The notes under the pieces are model-generated. The model had not been told where the DNA came from. It saw only the letters and a program-made list of their open reading frames with translations, and did not search any database. A stretch of DNA of 64,000 nt from contig QANT01002383.1 of the NCBI GenBank assembly GCA_003254885.1, forward strand, positions 33,604-97,603, read 5' to 3'. This document shows, in pieces, positions 35,126 through 48,564 of this stretch; within the stretch, counting starts at the first letter, position 1; each line of letters starts with the position of its first letter. The position numbers were made by a program, and so were the translations under genes. The DNA comes from Purshia tridentata. Its lineage: Eukaryota > Streptophyta > Magnoliopsida > Rosales > Rosaceae.

Positions 35126-37817
35126 TGCTAATTGTCCATAGCATTTCTGTTTTTTTTTTTCGGCTAAGGTCCATAGCATTTCTTAAACAAGGGTTTCACA
35201 CACACTTCTCAACTCTGAATTTGAAATGGGCTACTAAAGAAAATTAGTCCATCCTGAAATTTGATACATTTTTCACTATTCACAATACGTAGGTGCATCT
35301 TATTCATCTGCACCAGTAATTCATACACAAATACTGCAACATGCCTAAAGAACATATATATATATATTTTAACTGATACAGAGTAGATCTATGTTCAAAT
35401 TAAGAATTTCCTAAATGCGAAATGCAGGATGTAAGAGAGCGTTTGATAATCATATCATGCATTGATCCCACATTAGAGAAAGCCCCATATATAGTTGGCT
35501 GCGCCTCTTAATTGTAGCAGATCGTTTCGGCTAAACCAGGTAGTTGTAGCAGTCCCATGTCACTTCCCCTGTTTGCAATATGAAATTTATGAATTAATCA
35601 TGGTGCAATATTAATTTTGTTAGTTGGTATATAATTCAATTCTTTTAAATTTGTAATTTGGTGTAATGTTCACTACTCCCTTGTGGTTTCAATGATGTCT
35701 TTGAAGAAATCTGATGTTCCACTTTTTATATATTTGCCATCAGATGATCTGCAGAGGCACAAGAGGTGAAGAAAAACATGAGAGTTGACAAATATATATA
35801 AGAATGAGAGAGAGAGATGTTAAGCAAATGCTATGGGCTATGGCAACCCATTATTCACTGAGCTGTAATGATGTGGGGCGCATGTGGGTACGACTCAGAA
35901 ACCCAGCTGAGTCTCTCTCTCTCTCTCTCTCTCTCTCCCTCCACGCCCTCTCTGTAACAACTAGAGAATTTGAATGGCATTGAAAAATATACAAGAGGGA
36001 AACTGGGATGTGAATATATGCGATAAGACAAAATTCTTCTTGCAACTTGCTCCTATGCTATCTTCTTCCTCTGACTGATGATCTATTTGCTTGCAATTGC
36101 CTGCCAACAACTGTCCTAATAGTTTTTATGTCCAAGATGGAAATCCGTAAAAGTTTGTTTACCTGCATTTCTTTTTATCAAAGCATGTATGTATGTATGC
36201 ATGAGTGGATGGATATATTACTTATCGATGCTGTAAATTGTACTCTCACCATTTACAGTACAGAGACTTCATATCATTAATGTAAACATAAGTTGATGTT
36301 TATGATATACTTGTGAACAAATAACTTATTATATAAGGTAATGTTCTCTTACCGTTATCAGACTGTAAATTTGGACCACACATTTCAATCAAGTAAAATA
36401 ACATCTCGACAAATGAAAAGCTTGTAACAAATCTAGAGCTACTAAGCACTTCCTAATTCTAGACTCAAAATTTTTTAATTTAACTAATATCAATTTATCA
36501 AACATGTATTTGTCATTCCTTTTCATGGTAGCTAGATAGAGATTGCAGTCAAATTAGTAAGTGTCTGATGTATATATTGTAGGACTGTTCTAAAGGTTAT
36601 CTTGGTGGTGGCACCATATATATTAAATCTGTACCAAGAAAAAGTATCTAGTGTAGTAGAAAGGGATAACAAAAAAGTGGTTATGATTAAAACTATGATT
36701 AATGGAACTCTTTTAGAAAGACAGTGGTACTACTGTAAAAGATGCTCTTACTAGTCTTCACTAATCTGACTGCAACAAATTTTTACTGGAACTTTACAGT
36801 GCGCATGGAATGCAATACATAAGCAACCAAAAGGAGGTCAGAGCTTTCCCACTAAAAGAATACAAAAACCCAAAAACCTAAAAAAGAATACAAAAAACCA
36901 GACAAAGAATTGAATAAAGAATTCAATTAGTTAATTGGATTATATATTCAAAATGCTCTGATCTCTGATATCTCATGCTCCCCATCTGCAAAAATATACT
37001 CTTACACCCCCCACCAAACTGACCAAAAGCCTTATCTTTTCCAATACCCCATTATACTTGTTTCAACTGTTCAAAACTATATTTTAATATTATACATGTT
37101 CAAGTACTATACTATTACCCCATATATTAATTTAAAATTGGGACATTTGTTTTTCCCCATCTATATTTAAGCATGCCACCACCAAAGAATAGAAACACTG
37201 TGTATCAATTTATTGGTGCTAGCTCCATGGCTGCTCATTAAGGTAGGCAAAGGCTTCCATCTTTGTTTGTTATAATTTCCTATTCACTCTCTCCAGATTT
37301 TTAAAGGAAAAAGAAACAGAGAATTTGGCCATAATTCTTTTTCATGCATATGAATTTATGAACTGCTTTTGTTTTTCTGAATGGTGGCTCTCAAATGCTT
37401 TTGTAGTTGCCGATTGCCGAAACTGACGTTAGATGGTTGTTTTGTTCCTCTGCTCACAGTTTTCATGATGACAGTGCTGAATTAAAGATGGCGGTTATTG
37501 GAAGTATGCCGAAATTGCACACAAAATATAAAGCTGAACTTGCTGAGGTCTGATTTTGGTTCTGTTGAGACTGCAAGCATTGAAGTGTAATCACTACTAA
37601 AGCAAATAATTTCCTGGTCTTCTTTGGCTCCTCATCCCTTGATATATATTCTATATTTGGTTGGCAGCTGGATCTGTAAATTGGTATGTCATGTAATTTC
37701 CTTTGTTTTTATTTCAATTTAATACTGATATATTGGTATGTCATGATATTTTTTTGTTTATTACATCATTATGTTTCTGATCAGAAATTTACAAAACTAT
37801 GCATATTGAAGGTAACC
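35126..37817. other. Intergenic and upstream region of bHLH87
   Basis: It includes a CT microsatellite at about 35910-35938. The last 600 bp before 37818 are probably promoter and a spliced leader. A polypyrimidine-poor TCAG at 37782-37785 is a possible leader acceptor. A tiny upstream frame (MAAH) starts at about 37228. Confidence 0.4.
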
Positions 37818-39299
37818 ATGGATGGTTTTGGTTGGGATGGCTCACACATCACAAACACATCAACCTTATGGAGCAATCATCATCAAGTAATACATGATCT
37901 TGAAGATAGCTTGTTGGGGTCCAACTCAAGTTCCAGTGTTTTCCATATTCCAATCCAAGAGCTCCAGAAAGTGCAAACATTGCATGTGATGAACTCGAAT
38001 ACCAAAAAAGCTGGTCAGCAAAATTCTTCTGCGTTGGATTCAGTACATGTTATGCCAAATATGGTTGGAAAATCATCATCAGGAGGTGGAACAGTAAGTT
38101 GGGGACAGACTAATTTGACAGCTGATCATGATCAATTGTGTCAAGCTCCTAATTTGCCTAGGCCTTATTTGATGAATTCATCATCATCTAGTTTCATGGC
38201 CCATTATGGTATTATTGGGAGACAACCACAAGTCAATGTTCATGGCTTACAAGATCATGTAGTCATGGCTCAGCCGCCAGCAACGACATGCTCCATTGAG
38301 TCCCTAGATTGCTTGCTGTCAGCTGCTAGTACTAATAGCAACACTGCAGAGACAATATCTGTAGAAGATGATCATGATCATGAACATGATCATGATAATG
38401 GGATTTCTATGATTTTCTCGGATTGTAGTAGAAACTTGTATTGGAACTTCAATAATGGAGGAGGAGCTGCAGCAGGCAGTACTACTACTGCAGTCTCATC
38501 TGGAGAGTCCGAGAACAATAATGCCTCGAGAAATTACAAAGAAACTACACAACATCAGCTGGAAACAGTAGTCTCTCAAAGTTCATCACATCAATGTGTA
38601 TCGAATTCCACGAAGAGAAGCCGTGATCAGACTCAGCTCAAACATGGAGCAAATTATAGCCACTTTGATCTGCTTCAAACAGATTCTTCTACCACAGAAG
38701 GCGGTTTTAGGCTCATCTCTGAAAACCCACGAAAACCGAAGAAACCCAGATCATCATCAGATCATAAGTGTACTAGTACTACTCCAAGTTCATCCAACAT
38801 CAACTTTCAACAGCCAAGTTCATCTTCTATGTCAGCTTCCTCCATTGATCAAGAACCTGATCCAGAGGTCATTGCACAGATGAAGGAGATGATTTACAGA
38901 GCTGCAGCTTTCAGGCCTGTGAACTTGGGCTTGGAGATGGTTGACAAGCCCAAGAGGAAGAATGTGAGGATCTCATCTGACCCACAGACTGTGGCTGCAA
39001 GGCAAAGGAGGGAGAGGATAAGTGAGAGGATTAGGGTTTTGCAGAGGCTGGTTCCTGGTGGGAGCAAGATGGACACTGCATCTATGCTTGATGAGGCTGC
39101 AAACTATCTCAAGTTCCTCAGGTCACAAGTCAAAGCATTGGAGGGTTTGGGCCAAAAAATTGACTCCATGAACAGTTGCATTCCTCCTACAAGCTTTGCT
39201 TTCTCTTTCAACCCCTCTTTTCCCATGCAAACCCATGTCGCACTCCACAACCCTAATCATCACCATCATCATCATATCCACCACCACCCCCAAAACTAA
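37818..39299 (+). CDS. bHLH87: bHLH transcription factor, bHLH87 type
   Basis: Nuclear regulator related to the HECATE/INDEHISCENT group. The coding part is a single exon of 493 aa. The N-terminal two-thirds is low-complexity, rich in Ser, Asn, Gln and His ([10 protein letters not shown] at about residue 185). A conserved block [20 protein letters not shown] precedes the bHLH domain, which starts at about residue 388 with [20 protein letters not shown]. The loop-helix part reads [20 protein letters not shown]. The basic region has Gln and Ala where classical E-box binders have His and Glu, as in HEC/bHLH87 proteins, so DNA binding is atypical. The C terminus is His-rich ([10 protein letters not shown]). 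The frame is open to an ATG at 37686, but those 44 residues are hydrophobic and AT-rich. I therefore start at MDGFGWDGS, which fits the family. Confidence 0.93.
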   Translation: MDGFGWDGSHITNTSTLWSNHHQVIHDLEDSLLGSNSSSSVFHIPIQELQKVQTLHVMNSNTKKAGQQNSSALDSVHVMPNMVGKSSSGGGTVSWGQTNLTADHDQLCQAPNLPRPYLMNSSSSSFMAHYGIIGRQPQVNVHGLQDHVVMAQPPATTCSIESLDCLLSAASTNSNTAETISVEDDHDHEHDHDNGISMIFSDCSRNLYWNFNNGGGAAAGSTTTAVSSGESENNNASRNYKETTQHQLETVVSQSSSHQCVSNSTKRSRDQTQLKHGANYSHFDLLQTDSSTTEGGFRLISENPRKPKKPRSSSDHKCTSTTPSSSNINFQQPSSSSMSASSIDQEPDPEVIAQMKEMIYRAAAFRPVNLGLEMVDKPKRKNVRISSDPQTVAARQRRERISERIRVLQRLVPGGSKMDTASMLDEAANYLKFLRSQVKALEGLGQKIDSMNSCIPPTSFAFSFNPSFPMQTHVALHNPNHHHHHHIHHHPQN

Positions 39300-41877
39300 A
39301 TAATTCAAAACCATTAACCCAAAACACCTTTAATCATTCTCCTTCTCATTCTCATCATCATCATCATTTCATCACCAATGATTAACCTCCAAGGCCAATT
39401 AATTTTCTGGCCCCAAAAACAAAATTTATAAAGTAGTAGTAAATTAGTTTACTTTCCAAGACGCAAATCATTCTCTTCATCATTACTTGATCTTCTGTAA
39501 TCCAGAGTTATCAAGGCTCATTCCATGTATGTCATCATAACACCCACCATGCAAGTAAGGCTTTTGCATAATTCTATTTCCACAACTATTTAGCTGCTTC
39601 CATTATCCATGTGTGCAATGTTTAGTGAAGGAATATTATATTATATAGTGCAAGTAGCAAAACATGGATTAATGGAAATAGTGTAGTTGCACATGAATTT
39701 TCTTTTCTTTTATATACAAAAAGGGAATAGCAATTATAACACCTATGATTAATATCAAGGGCTAGAAAGCGACTATCACTAGTAATTTAAGCTTTTTGTA
39801 CAATAGATAGTTTAATCTGTTCCATGTACTTAAAAGCTCAGCTTTCTTGGAGATCTTTATGTTATTATTTTTTTAATGTCATTGTTTGGCTAACCAATGC
39901 AAGAGACATTCTCTTAAGACTTGTGAATCCTAGTCAGTGGTCCTGTCTCCTTGATTCAACCCAAAGCGTGCCCTTGAAATTCACCCCAACCTCATTGCTT
40001 AGCACATGTTTTTACTTTTCTTTTGGGCATGCAGGTGGGTTTGCGATCAGCATATATATATATATATAAAACCCAATTCCCTTCATTAAGAAACTTCATT
40101 AGTCCAAGGATAATTTATATAAATACAACTAATTAATGATCAATATTCTTCAGGATGATGATGAGATGGGTTTGTTATGAATTTTTCGGTTCTAGCGACG
40201 TGGCAGCTTGCCTTAATTTGGCTTATTAGCTTGTTGTACGCTCCCAAACTTTAAGGGTGGAAGGCAGGTAGCACATCTTCAATTAAACCCGGTTCGATTT
40301 CGATGTAACTAAAACTAAATATCCTAAATTCTTGATTTGAATTATGACGGGGAATGAATTTAATTAGAATTAAGGAAGAGAAAAATAGAAAAAGAGAAGA
40401 GACAAAGAAGTTCCCAAAATGAAGAAAAAGGTGGTAATGCATTTTGTCATGAGTATGACTAATTTGAGGGATGTGATCATTTTGGCTTGGTCTTGCACGT
40501 AAGGGATGGAAAAAGTTGGTTTTGATTGGATAAGAGATGTTAATATTGTTGGGGGATTTCTTCTAAATATAGACTTTCTGTTGTGAAAGGAACCTGGATC
40601 TCCGGCTTGCCTATTGCTTTTTAATTGCAAATTGCTTGCTAAAATTATTTATTATTATTCAGCTGGCAATATTGTTGTACAAGTGGGGGGTCTCAAAATA
40701 ACAAATTCGTTTGCGTGTGTGGAAAATTTTGTTAAACTCATATATTTTTGTAGGCTTTCACAAGTGGGAGAAATTGACTATATATGTTCAATAATTGTTA
40801 CGTGCGTTGCTGGTTATAGACAAGTTCAGTTATTTCCACCATGGATTTTGAATATTGAGAGCGTGCAACATCATATAGACCAACATTTTATGACATGATA
40901 TAATGCCATGTAATCATCTACGTACCTTCTCAAAATTTCATAAAAAATAATCCTACAAATAGAATTAGTTAGGAAAAAAAGTAAAAGACAACATTTTATT
41001 AAGAATCAAGATGATATACACATTGAATACAAAACGATCACTATCAGTAGGACACACAAATAAAAATTTATGAAGTTACTATTAGATATGTACAGTCTAA
41101 TCATTTTACTGTGTGTTTGAAAATAACAATTTATTAATTTTTTTTTAAAAAGAGATAAAATTACTGCAATGATGTGATAGCGGGAGTGGTAGTGACGACA
41201 ATGTTGGTAGTGGATGATGATATAGAGGCAATGGTGTGGCGATGGCAACAACAACGACAGTATGGTGGAGAGGCGGAGGTAGGAGTGGTGGTAGTAGGGA
41301 TGATGTTATAAGTGATAGGAGCGAGGTGGTGGTGGGAGACAACAACGCGATGATAATTAACACTCCTACGTACCGTCATTTAAACTCTTCTTCATTTAAA
41401 AGACCTTGAAGCAGTCACCTGTAGAAATTTAAAGAAGTTGATAAATGATAATAAACACTCCTAGCTACGGTCACCAACCAATATGTTCAGAAACTTATTT
41501 CTAAATTTCCGTTTCTGGAGGACCTGAGCATTATGCATGCTTTGCTCGGAGGGTTATGACTCGAGAAAGTGAAATTTCGAGTTATCAACTTGGATACTCA
41601 AAACCTTGTCTATTATACGTACTCATACAGTTGTGGCAATTAAGATCCCTACCTCTCCTTAACAAGTTGATATCCAACTAAATTCTATGCATGATACCGT
41701 TCTTGACTGCATGGTTTTTTAAATTGTGCCAATATCTTGAAAATTTCACGTTCACATAAAAAGTTGGACTTAACAATTAATTAAGCCTCCTTTGAAAAAG
41801 AAAAACACTCTTTATTAATGTAGACTTCATGATTGTTTCGAGTATTCATACTTATAGCAACCATTTCAATTAACTCC
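39300..41877. other. Intergenic between bHLH87 and the receptor kinase cluster
   Basis: A TCA/CAT trinucleotide run follows the bHLH87 stop (about 39344-39372). AT microsatellites lie at about 40052-40068. A purine- and GTG-rich low-complexity stretch at 41165-41350 causes long but meaningless open frames. No gene was recognised. Confidence 0.5.
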
Positions 41878-44800
41878 TTAATTCTGTTCAGTCTCATGGG
41901 TCATTTCCAAACACTGCTTTAGTTCCACCATCACTTGAGCCATGGTTGGCCTTGTGATGGAAGTGGGTGATACACAAGCCATTGCCACTTCCACTGCTTT
42001 GGAAACAGAACATTTGGTGGCAAACTCTTGCTTTAATCTTTGATCTATGATATCTTTGATGTCCCCTTTGGAGAGCATGGAAGTAATCCATTCCTTAACA
42101 TGACTTCTCTCTTTGGCTTTGGTGATTATTGCAGGTCGACCTGTGATCATCTCCAAAAGAACCACTCCAAAGCTAAAGACATCACTTTTGGCACTCAACC
42201 TGTTTGAGACATGGTACCTACACGGGAAAAGATGGAATTCCTTGAATTGGATACATGGATATAAAATAAAGAACAGAAACTAAATTTCCCAATTGGGTTG
42301 GTATTGTGTAGTCTAAACGATTTTCAACGTGGTTGGTTTTTTGTAGGATAGATTTTTGAAAGAACAGAAACTAAATTTCCCAATTGGGTTGGTATTTGTT
42401 TGGGTATAACACCCCCACTCAAGTCAACGGTCAACGTAGTTGGCCACGTGGGATCTCGGATTCGGCTTCCGTGCTACCCTTGGTCGATGGTCTATCTATG
42501 CAACTCCTTCGGATCGGATCTTACTGTCGGATCCGATCCGAACAGTCGTATCGACTAAAAGTCAGAAGCAAGGTCTGCAAGAATTCACCGACAACTCGGA
42601 TCGGACGCCGAGCTCGGCTCGGTGTATGCTTACCTGTCTTCCTTCGTCAAACTACCTGCTCGTTGGATCTTCTATCTACTTGTTCGGGTCGGATTCAATT
42701 GTCCTCCGATCCGAACACTCCCTGGATGTACTAAATTTCCTTGCAGATGTATCACCACTGGGAGCCCCATTCGGATCGGAATGATCAACCTCCACTCACC
42801 CAATTCCGAGCCGAACGCAAACTCAGATCGTAGTTATTGCGTCTGACACTCCTTAGGTAACTCTATGTTTTGCATTTATGACCTGCCTGTTCTGCTTTGC
42901 TTTCCATTTAATGCATGCAACTTGCAGACATCCCTCTTGCATTAAATGAAAGAACATGTCAGTAACCCAGTCTACCCTGCAAGCTTAGTCCTCAAGACCT
43001 ATGAACAGCCATGATCACACCTACTGATCAGCCAAAATATCCCAATCCCTTTGCCTATAAATGAGAGCATAACCACAAGGCAAAGGGACACACAAAAATC
43101 TGAGAAAATTAGCCCAAGCTCTAGCAACATTTACCCAGAAATCTTACCACTTTTCCTTCATCTTCTTCCCAAGCCTTTGCTGTGTTCTTCAGCACTTCTT
43201 GCATCCTCCTTCTTGCATCCTCCTTCTTGCATTCTTCTGACTTTGCCATCGGAGTATCTCCGGCCGGTACCACACCGGTGCTCTTTTCCGTTCAGTGTGC
43301 AGGGAGAAACCCAGAAAACAACCGGTTGACGCGCTCGGATCATCAGCTCGGTCGCTCAACTCGCCACGTCATCAACAATCCGCATTTAAGTTGTGTGCGA
43401 AGGTCCAAGCAGATTTTTGCCTCAACAGTATTGTGTAGTCTAAACGATTTTTAACGTGGTTGGTTTTTTGTAGGATAGATTTTTGAAGAGGGAACATAGA
43501 TGGTTTGGATCATGGGACCACGGTGTGGTCTGGCCTCGAAAGAGTACATGGTTACTACCTTCGAACTTACTTACCCCACAGTTAGTGCTTGACATGAGCT
43601 GTTGGTAATATTTCATTTTTCTAATCTTACTATGTTAGTAGAATAGGATGCTCTGCTGATTTTTGTGCGTTTATTTTGTGTTTATGTCCAAAACAGCGTC
43701 TTTTTTAGTATTTAGTATTTAGAATGTATATGCTAGTATAAGAATACTTACTCAGGGTCAAGGTACCCTGGTGTACCAACAACCAGAGTTGACACATGAT
43801 CAGTGTCACCTTCTTCAACTGGGAAGGCTCTGGAGAACCCGAAATCAGTTAGTTTGGCTTGTAATTCTTCATTCAGTAAAATGTTTGTGGACTTCAAGTC
43901 TCTGTGGATGATCGGTGGCTTGCAACCGTTGTGCAAGTACTCCAATCCTATAATCAAAATTCCATATATAACAGTCCAATTGTAACATAAGAAGAAAAAT
44001 CAATTGCATAAAAGTAAATTATACCAACCAAAGATATATGTGCTTAATTATTCACCTTGAGCTGTGTCCATTGCTATGTTAAGTCTTTCTTCCCAACTTA
44101 ATGGATTTTCATTTCTATCTGCATTCAAGAAATAACAGTTCTTATTGTTCTATTTTGTTCCTAGTAAATAAATCTTGACCCTGTGCTGATGTAACAGTAT
44201 AAAGTCCATGATATAATCATATAATATAGATAGATGTTAAAATTTGAATGCTGCAAGAATTTAATTGAACGAGCTTAAATTTTAGTTGAACAGGAATGGC
44301 ACTATAGTAAAGGTTCTGACTGTCATTAATTATTACCTGAGAGATGCCAATCTAAGTTACCATTGGCCATGTACTCATAGATGAGTCCCATGTTAGGGCC
44401 TTCATCACAATAACCAACTAGAGTAGTCAAGTTGCTGTGGTAAACCCTTGTAAGAAATTGGGCCTGTATAATAAATTTGGTTCATATACATGAGAAATAA
44501 TAAATAAAATTATCGCAGGACTACTCAGCTTTTGATTGCATTCCAAATAATAGTCATTTATAAAGATTGAGTACGTAATCCATTATTTAGTCTATTTCAA
44601 CAGAAATGGACTAGATTTGTTTTATGTTTTTTGCCTTTTGACTCCATTTACAGATTTAGTGCTATTGTACCTCTGCACAGAATTGCTTGTACCCTTCAGC
44701 TGATGAAGTAGACAGCATCTTTACCGCAACTTGATTGTCATCTAAGTAGCCATGGTATACTGCTCCGAATCCTCCTTTGCCAATGACCCTTTCAAAGTTG

Positions 44801-47437
44801 TTGGTAATCCTAAGGATGTCGGAGTATGTGAATTGTTGTTTCGTTGACTCAAATTGCCCATCTCTTTTGTTTGACTCAACGTTCACATTGGTTGAAGTTG
44901 AAACTGATATAAAGTTATCCCAAGGAATCATTTAAGGAACTCTTTAGCTTTTCTCTAGGAACTTCAGAATCTTTGATGAAAATAGTCATGAGGGCTAGTT
45001 TTTCTACCTTGTTTTCTCCTTTTCAAGCCCAGGAAGACAGAAATTGCCACTAAAAGGAGGAAGGAAAATCCCCCAACTGATGCTACAACAGGAATGACAA
45101 ACTTATTCTTTTTCTTCTTTTCCTGCTCATTCTTGTCACATGAATTCAACATACAAAGATTTGGATTTTCACCCACACTGTCATAGACAAGAAGAGTAGA
45201 TATCATTAACATAAATACTGTAAATACCACTAGCCTGTTGTATGTTTTATTAACAATAGATATTACCATTGTCCTAATGTTGGGATACATTGTAATTTTC
45301 TATGTAAAAGGGGAGGGCAAAAGAGCAAACAGAAGAAAGAAGAAAATGGCAATGAACATTTATTCTTTATATATACAATGAACCCAGTGAATAATAACCG
45401 ACCTCAGTGAGAGTGATTCATTCTTTGATCTTTCAACAAGACCCATTGGAACTGACCCAGAGAGTTTATTTTGTTCCAAATTTCTGCATGGCAAATTAAT
45501 TATATAATTCTCTGTTCTTATAAAGAAAACAAAATGTAAGTTCCCAACCTTTTGAAACTTACAATACCCTCAAAAATGGTAGCTGAGAAAGAAAATCAGG
45601 CACCGTCCCATTTAAACTATTGTTTGATAAATCCCTGAAATGACCAAATTATTTTGTTAATTAGTCATGATGGAAAGAATAATTGCAGGCCAATGTGGTT
45701 CTGATCTGCACCAAGTTGATATTATTAATTGTTTTTGGGAGATTGAAATACTTACAAATATTGTATAAATGTGAGGTTGGATACATAAGGAGCTATCTCC
45801 CCAGTCAACCCACTTGAGGGTAAGTTCCTGACATGTTTCATAATTTCTTAAGAACTGAATTTTGGCTCAAAATGTAGTAGACCTAAGTTTTAGAGATTTA
45901 AGTCATGAACTCACAAGGATGTGATTCTTGGTGAATCAGAGCCATTGTAGCTGCAATTAAGACCCTGCCATTTGTAAGCTTCTGGGAGACAGGGATCTCC
46001 TTGCCAGTTTCTTTTCAGTCCATACATTGACTTGATATTCTTGATAGCATCAACTATTAATTCCAAAAGGATCAGACAACAAGGACATGAAATTTTAAGC
46101 AGAAAAAGGTAGAAATACTGCATGCATATTAGGGTGCTAACTGAAATTCATACCATCAATTTGGTCTGTTTCTGATTGTGGCAGCTCTTTCACCCTATAA
46201 ATCTCAAAAGCATTGAGAATGGGTGGAAGGGTTGAATTTGTGGTTTTGTTAATCCTAACCTCAAAGTTTGTTCCACTACTGCCTCTTGTACTGTATATTG
46301 TAGATGTGGACAAGTAAACAGGAGTAATTGGTCCATACCATAAATCATCATTCATAAATATGTTGAATTCTCTACTTTGGTTCTGCAGTTCTTTGATTTC
46401 AGCAAAATGCAAGTAAATATAAAATTGGGAGATGATATCACCAGTGTTCCAGGACAATTCAAAGAAACCTTTTTCTGCTTTTGGTGTCACTGCAGTGCGC
46501 ATCACAACCCATGGCAGTTCGTAACCATTTACTTCAATGGCAAGTGATGAGGTGTTTAATACTTGCAAGTTTTCAGAATTAATTGGTGACCATATTCGAT
46601 CATAAACATCGTCTCCATACCTAAGAAAAAATAATTAATAAGGTGAGCTTTAGCAAAATTTATTTTCATGCTTTTTTGGGGGGGCTTTGGAATTGGGGTT
46701 TAAACATAGAAATGAAAGAAAGATAACTCACCTCACATTTTGATTGGTTGTTGAACCGTAGTCTAACCTCTTATAGAGTTCCAGTGATCCAGATTGAGTA
46801 GTGTAAGTTTTATTGTGCAAAAGCCTCAACTCCAACACTGATATGAAAGGTGTCCCAGAATCTGTGTTCACCAGGCAAACATATATATAATCTGATGAAA
46901 GGACATGTATGATTTCTTTTGTTGTTTTATCAGATGCTCCCTCCAGTTTCACTGTATCCCACCTATTAACTCCAAGATACAAGTCAAATTCTGGAGACTG
47001 GCTTTCACCGTCATAGTTTCCATACATGAAACTTGCACGGATCAAATAACTACGGTTTCTCCCTTGTGAAGGTGTTAGGGTGTAACAGTTTTTTGTTCCT
47101 TCAGGGAAGCTTCGAACATTCGAATATTGCTGCTCGAGGGTCTTGAATTCAGATGATATATTTTTGCTTATCCCGCTGTCTATGAAGGCTGCATCTGAAG
47201 TGTAGATGAGGCCTGTTGTTTCATCTGTATAGTTATCTGAAACCCCACAATCTATGCTAATGAAACCTGAAAGACTGTGACATTAGCTCCATGGTAATAG
47301 CTAGAAAGAAAGAGAAATGAAACTTGGTATGCATATGATTTGAGAATTAATGTCAAACCTGATTGGTCCTGGCAATGAACAAAAACAGAGAGAGCAAAAG
47401 AAAAATGTAATATTGCATAGAGGAAACGCTTAGTCAT
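41878..47437 (-). CDS. Malectin-like LRR receptor-like Ser/Thr kinase (LRR-I class), tandem copy A
   Basis: Plasma-membrane receptor kinase. Thirteen minus-strand exons: 47359-47437, 46732-47266, 46154-46620, 45915-46053, 45756-45827, 45563-45634, 45403-45483, 45008-45177, 44671-44903, 44337-44463, 44056-44118, 43752-43947, 41878-42217. All phases agree, giving 857 aa. In order: signal peptide (about 1-23), malectin-like domain starting [15 protein letters not shown] motif, about three LRRs ([20 protein letters not shown]), a transmembrane segment at about 508-533, and the kinase. Kinase motifs present are P-loop [11 protein letters not shown] (about 580), Lys in VAVK (about 600), HRDLKSTN (Asp about 696), DFG (about 714) and GTPGYLDPE, so it is an RD kinase with catalytic residues intact. 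Relatives include IOS1, SIRK and At2g19230-type kinases in defence or symbiosis; the ligand is unknown. Its last intron carries a solo LTR. Confidence 0.93.
42270..43487. repeat. 91-bp tandem duplication split by the LTR insertion
   Basis: A unit starting AAGAACAGAAACTAAATTTC and ending TAGGATAGATTTTTGAA occurs whole at 42270-42360. It occurs again as two halves: 42361-42396 and 43433-43487. The halves flank the solo LTR and together rebuild the second copy. Confidence 0.93.
42397..43427 (+). mobile_element. Solo LTR of a retrotransposon, with GTATT target-site duplication
   Basis: A 1,031-bp element begins TGTTTGGGTATAACACCCCC and ends TTTTTGCCTCAACA, giving the canonical TG...CA ends. It is flanked on both sides by GTATT (42392-42396 and 43428-43432). 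There is no internal gag-pol, primer-binding site or second LTR, so it is a solo LTR left by recombination. CCTATAAATG at 43055 is a candidate promoter TATA box, giving plus-strand polarity, antisense to the kinase gene. Length and GC-richer composition suggest Gypsy-type, which is inferred. Open frames inside it are not genes. Confidence 0.93.
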
Positions 47438-48564
47438 TTCTTTCTCTGGAGATTCAAAAAGGCTTTGCAGATTCAATCTTCTATAATTTAAGCTCTCCGA
47501 ATAAAATATTATCAAAGTGGTGACCACGTAAACTATTCCTTAGCCATAGATTAAAATCCATCAAACTGTCTTTTTCAGAAGTAGTCAAGCTAATACCAAG
47601 TCATTTTCTTTCTCTTTGATAAATTAATTACCGTTGACATTAGTGTTGTTAAGCCTTCATAGCTTCAAGGTACAAACAAGAGAGAACCTGTAATATGTTA
47701 TATAAAATGATTGTTGTCTCAGGTGTTAAACATTTCAAAATTTTGTAGACAATGGAAAAGTTCAATGTTAGGTGGAGTGTTAAAATATATATAAATTTAT
47801 CAGACTCATGTCTTAACCCTTAACTAATAAAGACAAATGGAAATCATGCAATCCTTAGTAGACTGTAACCAATTAATAATTCTTTAGGAAGTCTTAGAAA
47901 AGTCTTTATGTAACGAAATGGAGCCTATACCATGATAATAGGAAGAGGAAGTAGAACAACATTATAGATAATTCCAAAATCAATCAAGCAAAGTCAGACT
48001 GCTACTGATCTTCAGGTTTGATGTCCATAAGTGCCCAAAGAGGAAAAAACAATAGAAAAACACAACAGCGGCAGAGCTAACTTCAAGAGTAATCTGACTT
48101 CTTTTGTGCATAAGACTGAAAGCAATTTCAGGCAGACATACACGAGAATGAAAAATGCGCAAAATGAGATTTCCCAAATTGACTGGGGGAAATAAATTTG
48201 GATCCCCAAAGAAAAGTACACATTTCCAAATTGCACAAATTGTAGAACTACAAACAGAGAACTAAGCAGAGAAATTAAAGAATACAGCTTGAGAGTCACA
48301 TTGGATCAAAAGAAGTTATAAGAGAAAAACCATCAAATCATTTTAATGTTCCTTTTTTACCAACTGAAGTACATAACCAAAGAAAAATTTGACAAAGTGA
48401 GAGAACAACAATAATGAAGTACTTATGGATTTTTGTAGTTCACGCGTAAGTTGAGTTCTTATGCAGAAATTGTAGACATGATCTGGGATGAAATTTACAT
48501 GTACATGAGTGATTCCCCAACACAAAAGATGAAATTTTCCAGTACCATTATTTATATAGAAGTA
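47438..48564. other. Intergenic between the two receptor kinase copies
   Basis: Holds the promoter of copy A (minus strand) and the 3' flank of copy B. No other gene was seen. Confidence 0.5.

Noticed and set aside
37686-37817. N-terminal 44-residue extension of bHLH87
   Set aside because: Hydrophobic, AT-rich and unlike the family; probably leader sequence that happens to be open.
41006-41379. Overlapping minus-strand open frames rich in Ser, Thr, Pro and His
   Set aside because: Produced by GTG/GGT low-complexity DNA that is open in several frames.
42384-43454. Several overlapping open frames of 60-116 codons
   Set aside because: They lie inside the non-coding solo LTR, overlap in different frames and match no protein.
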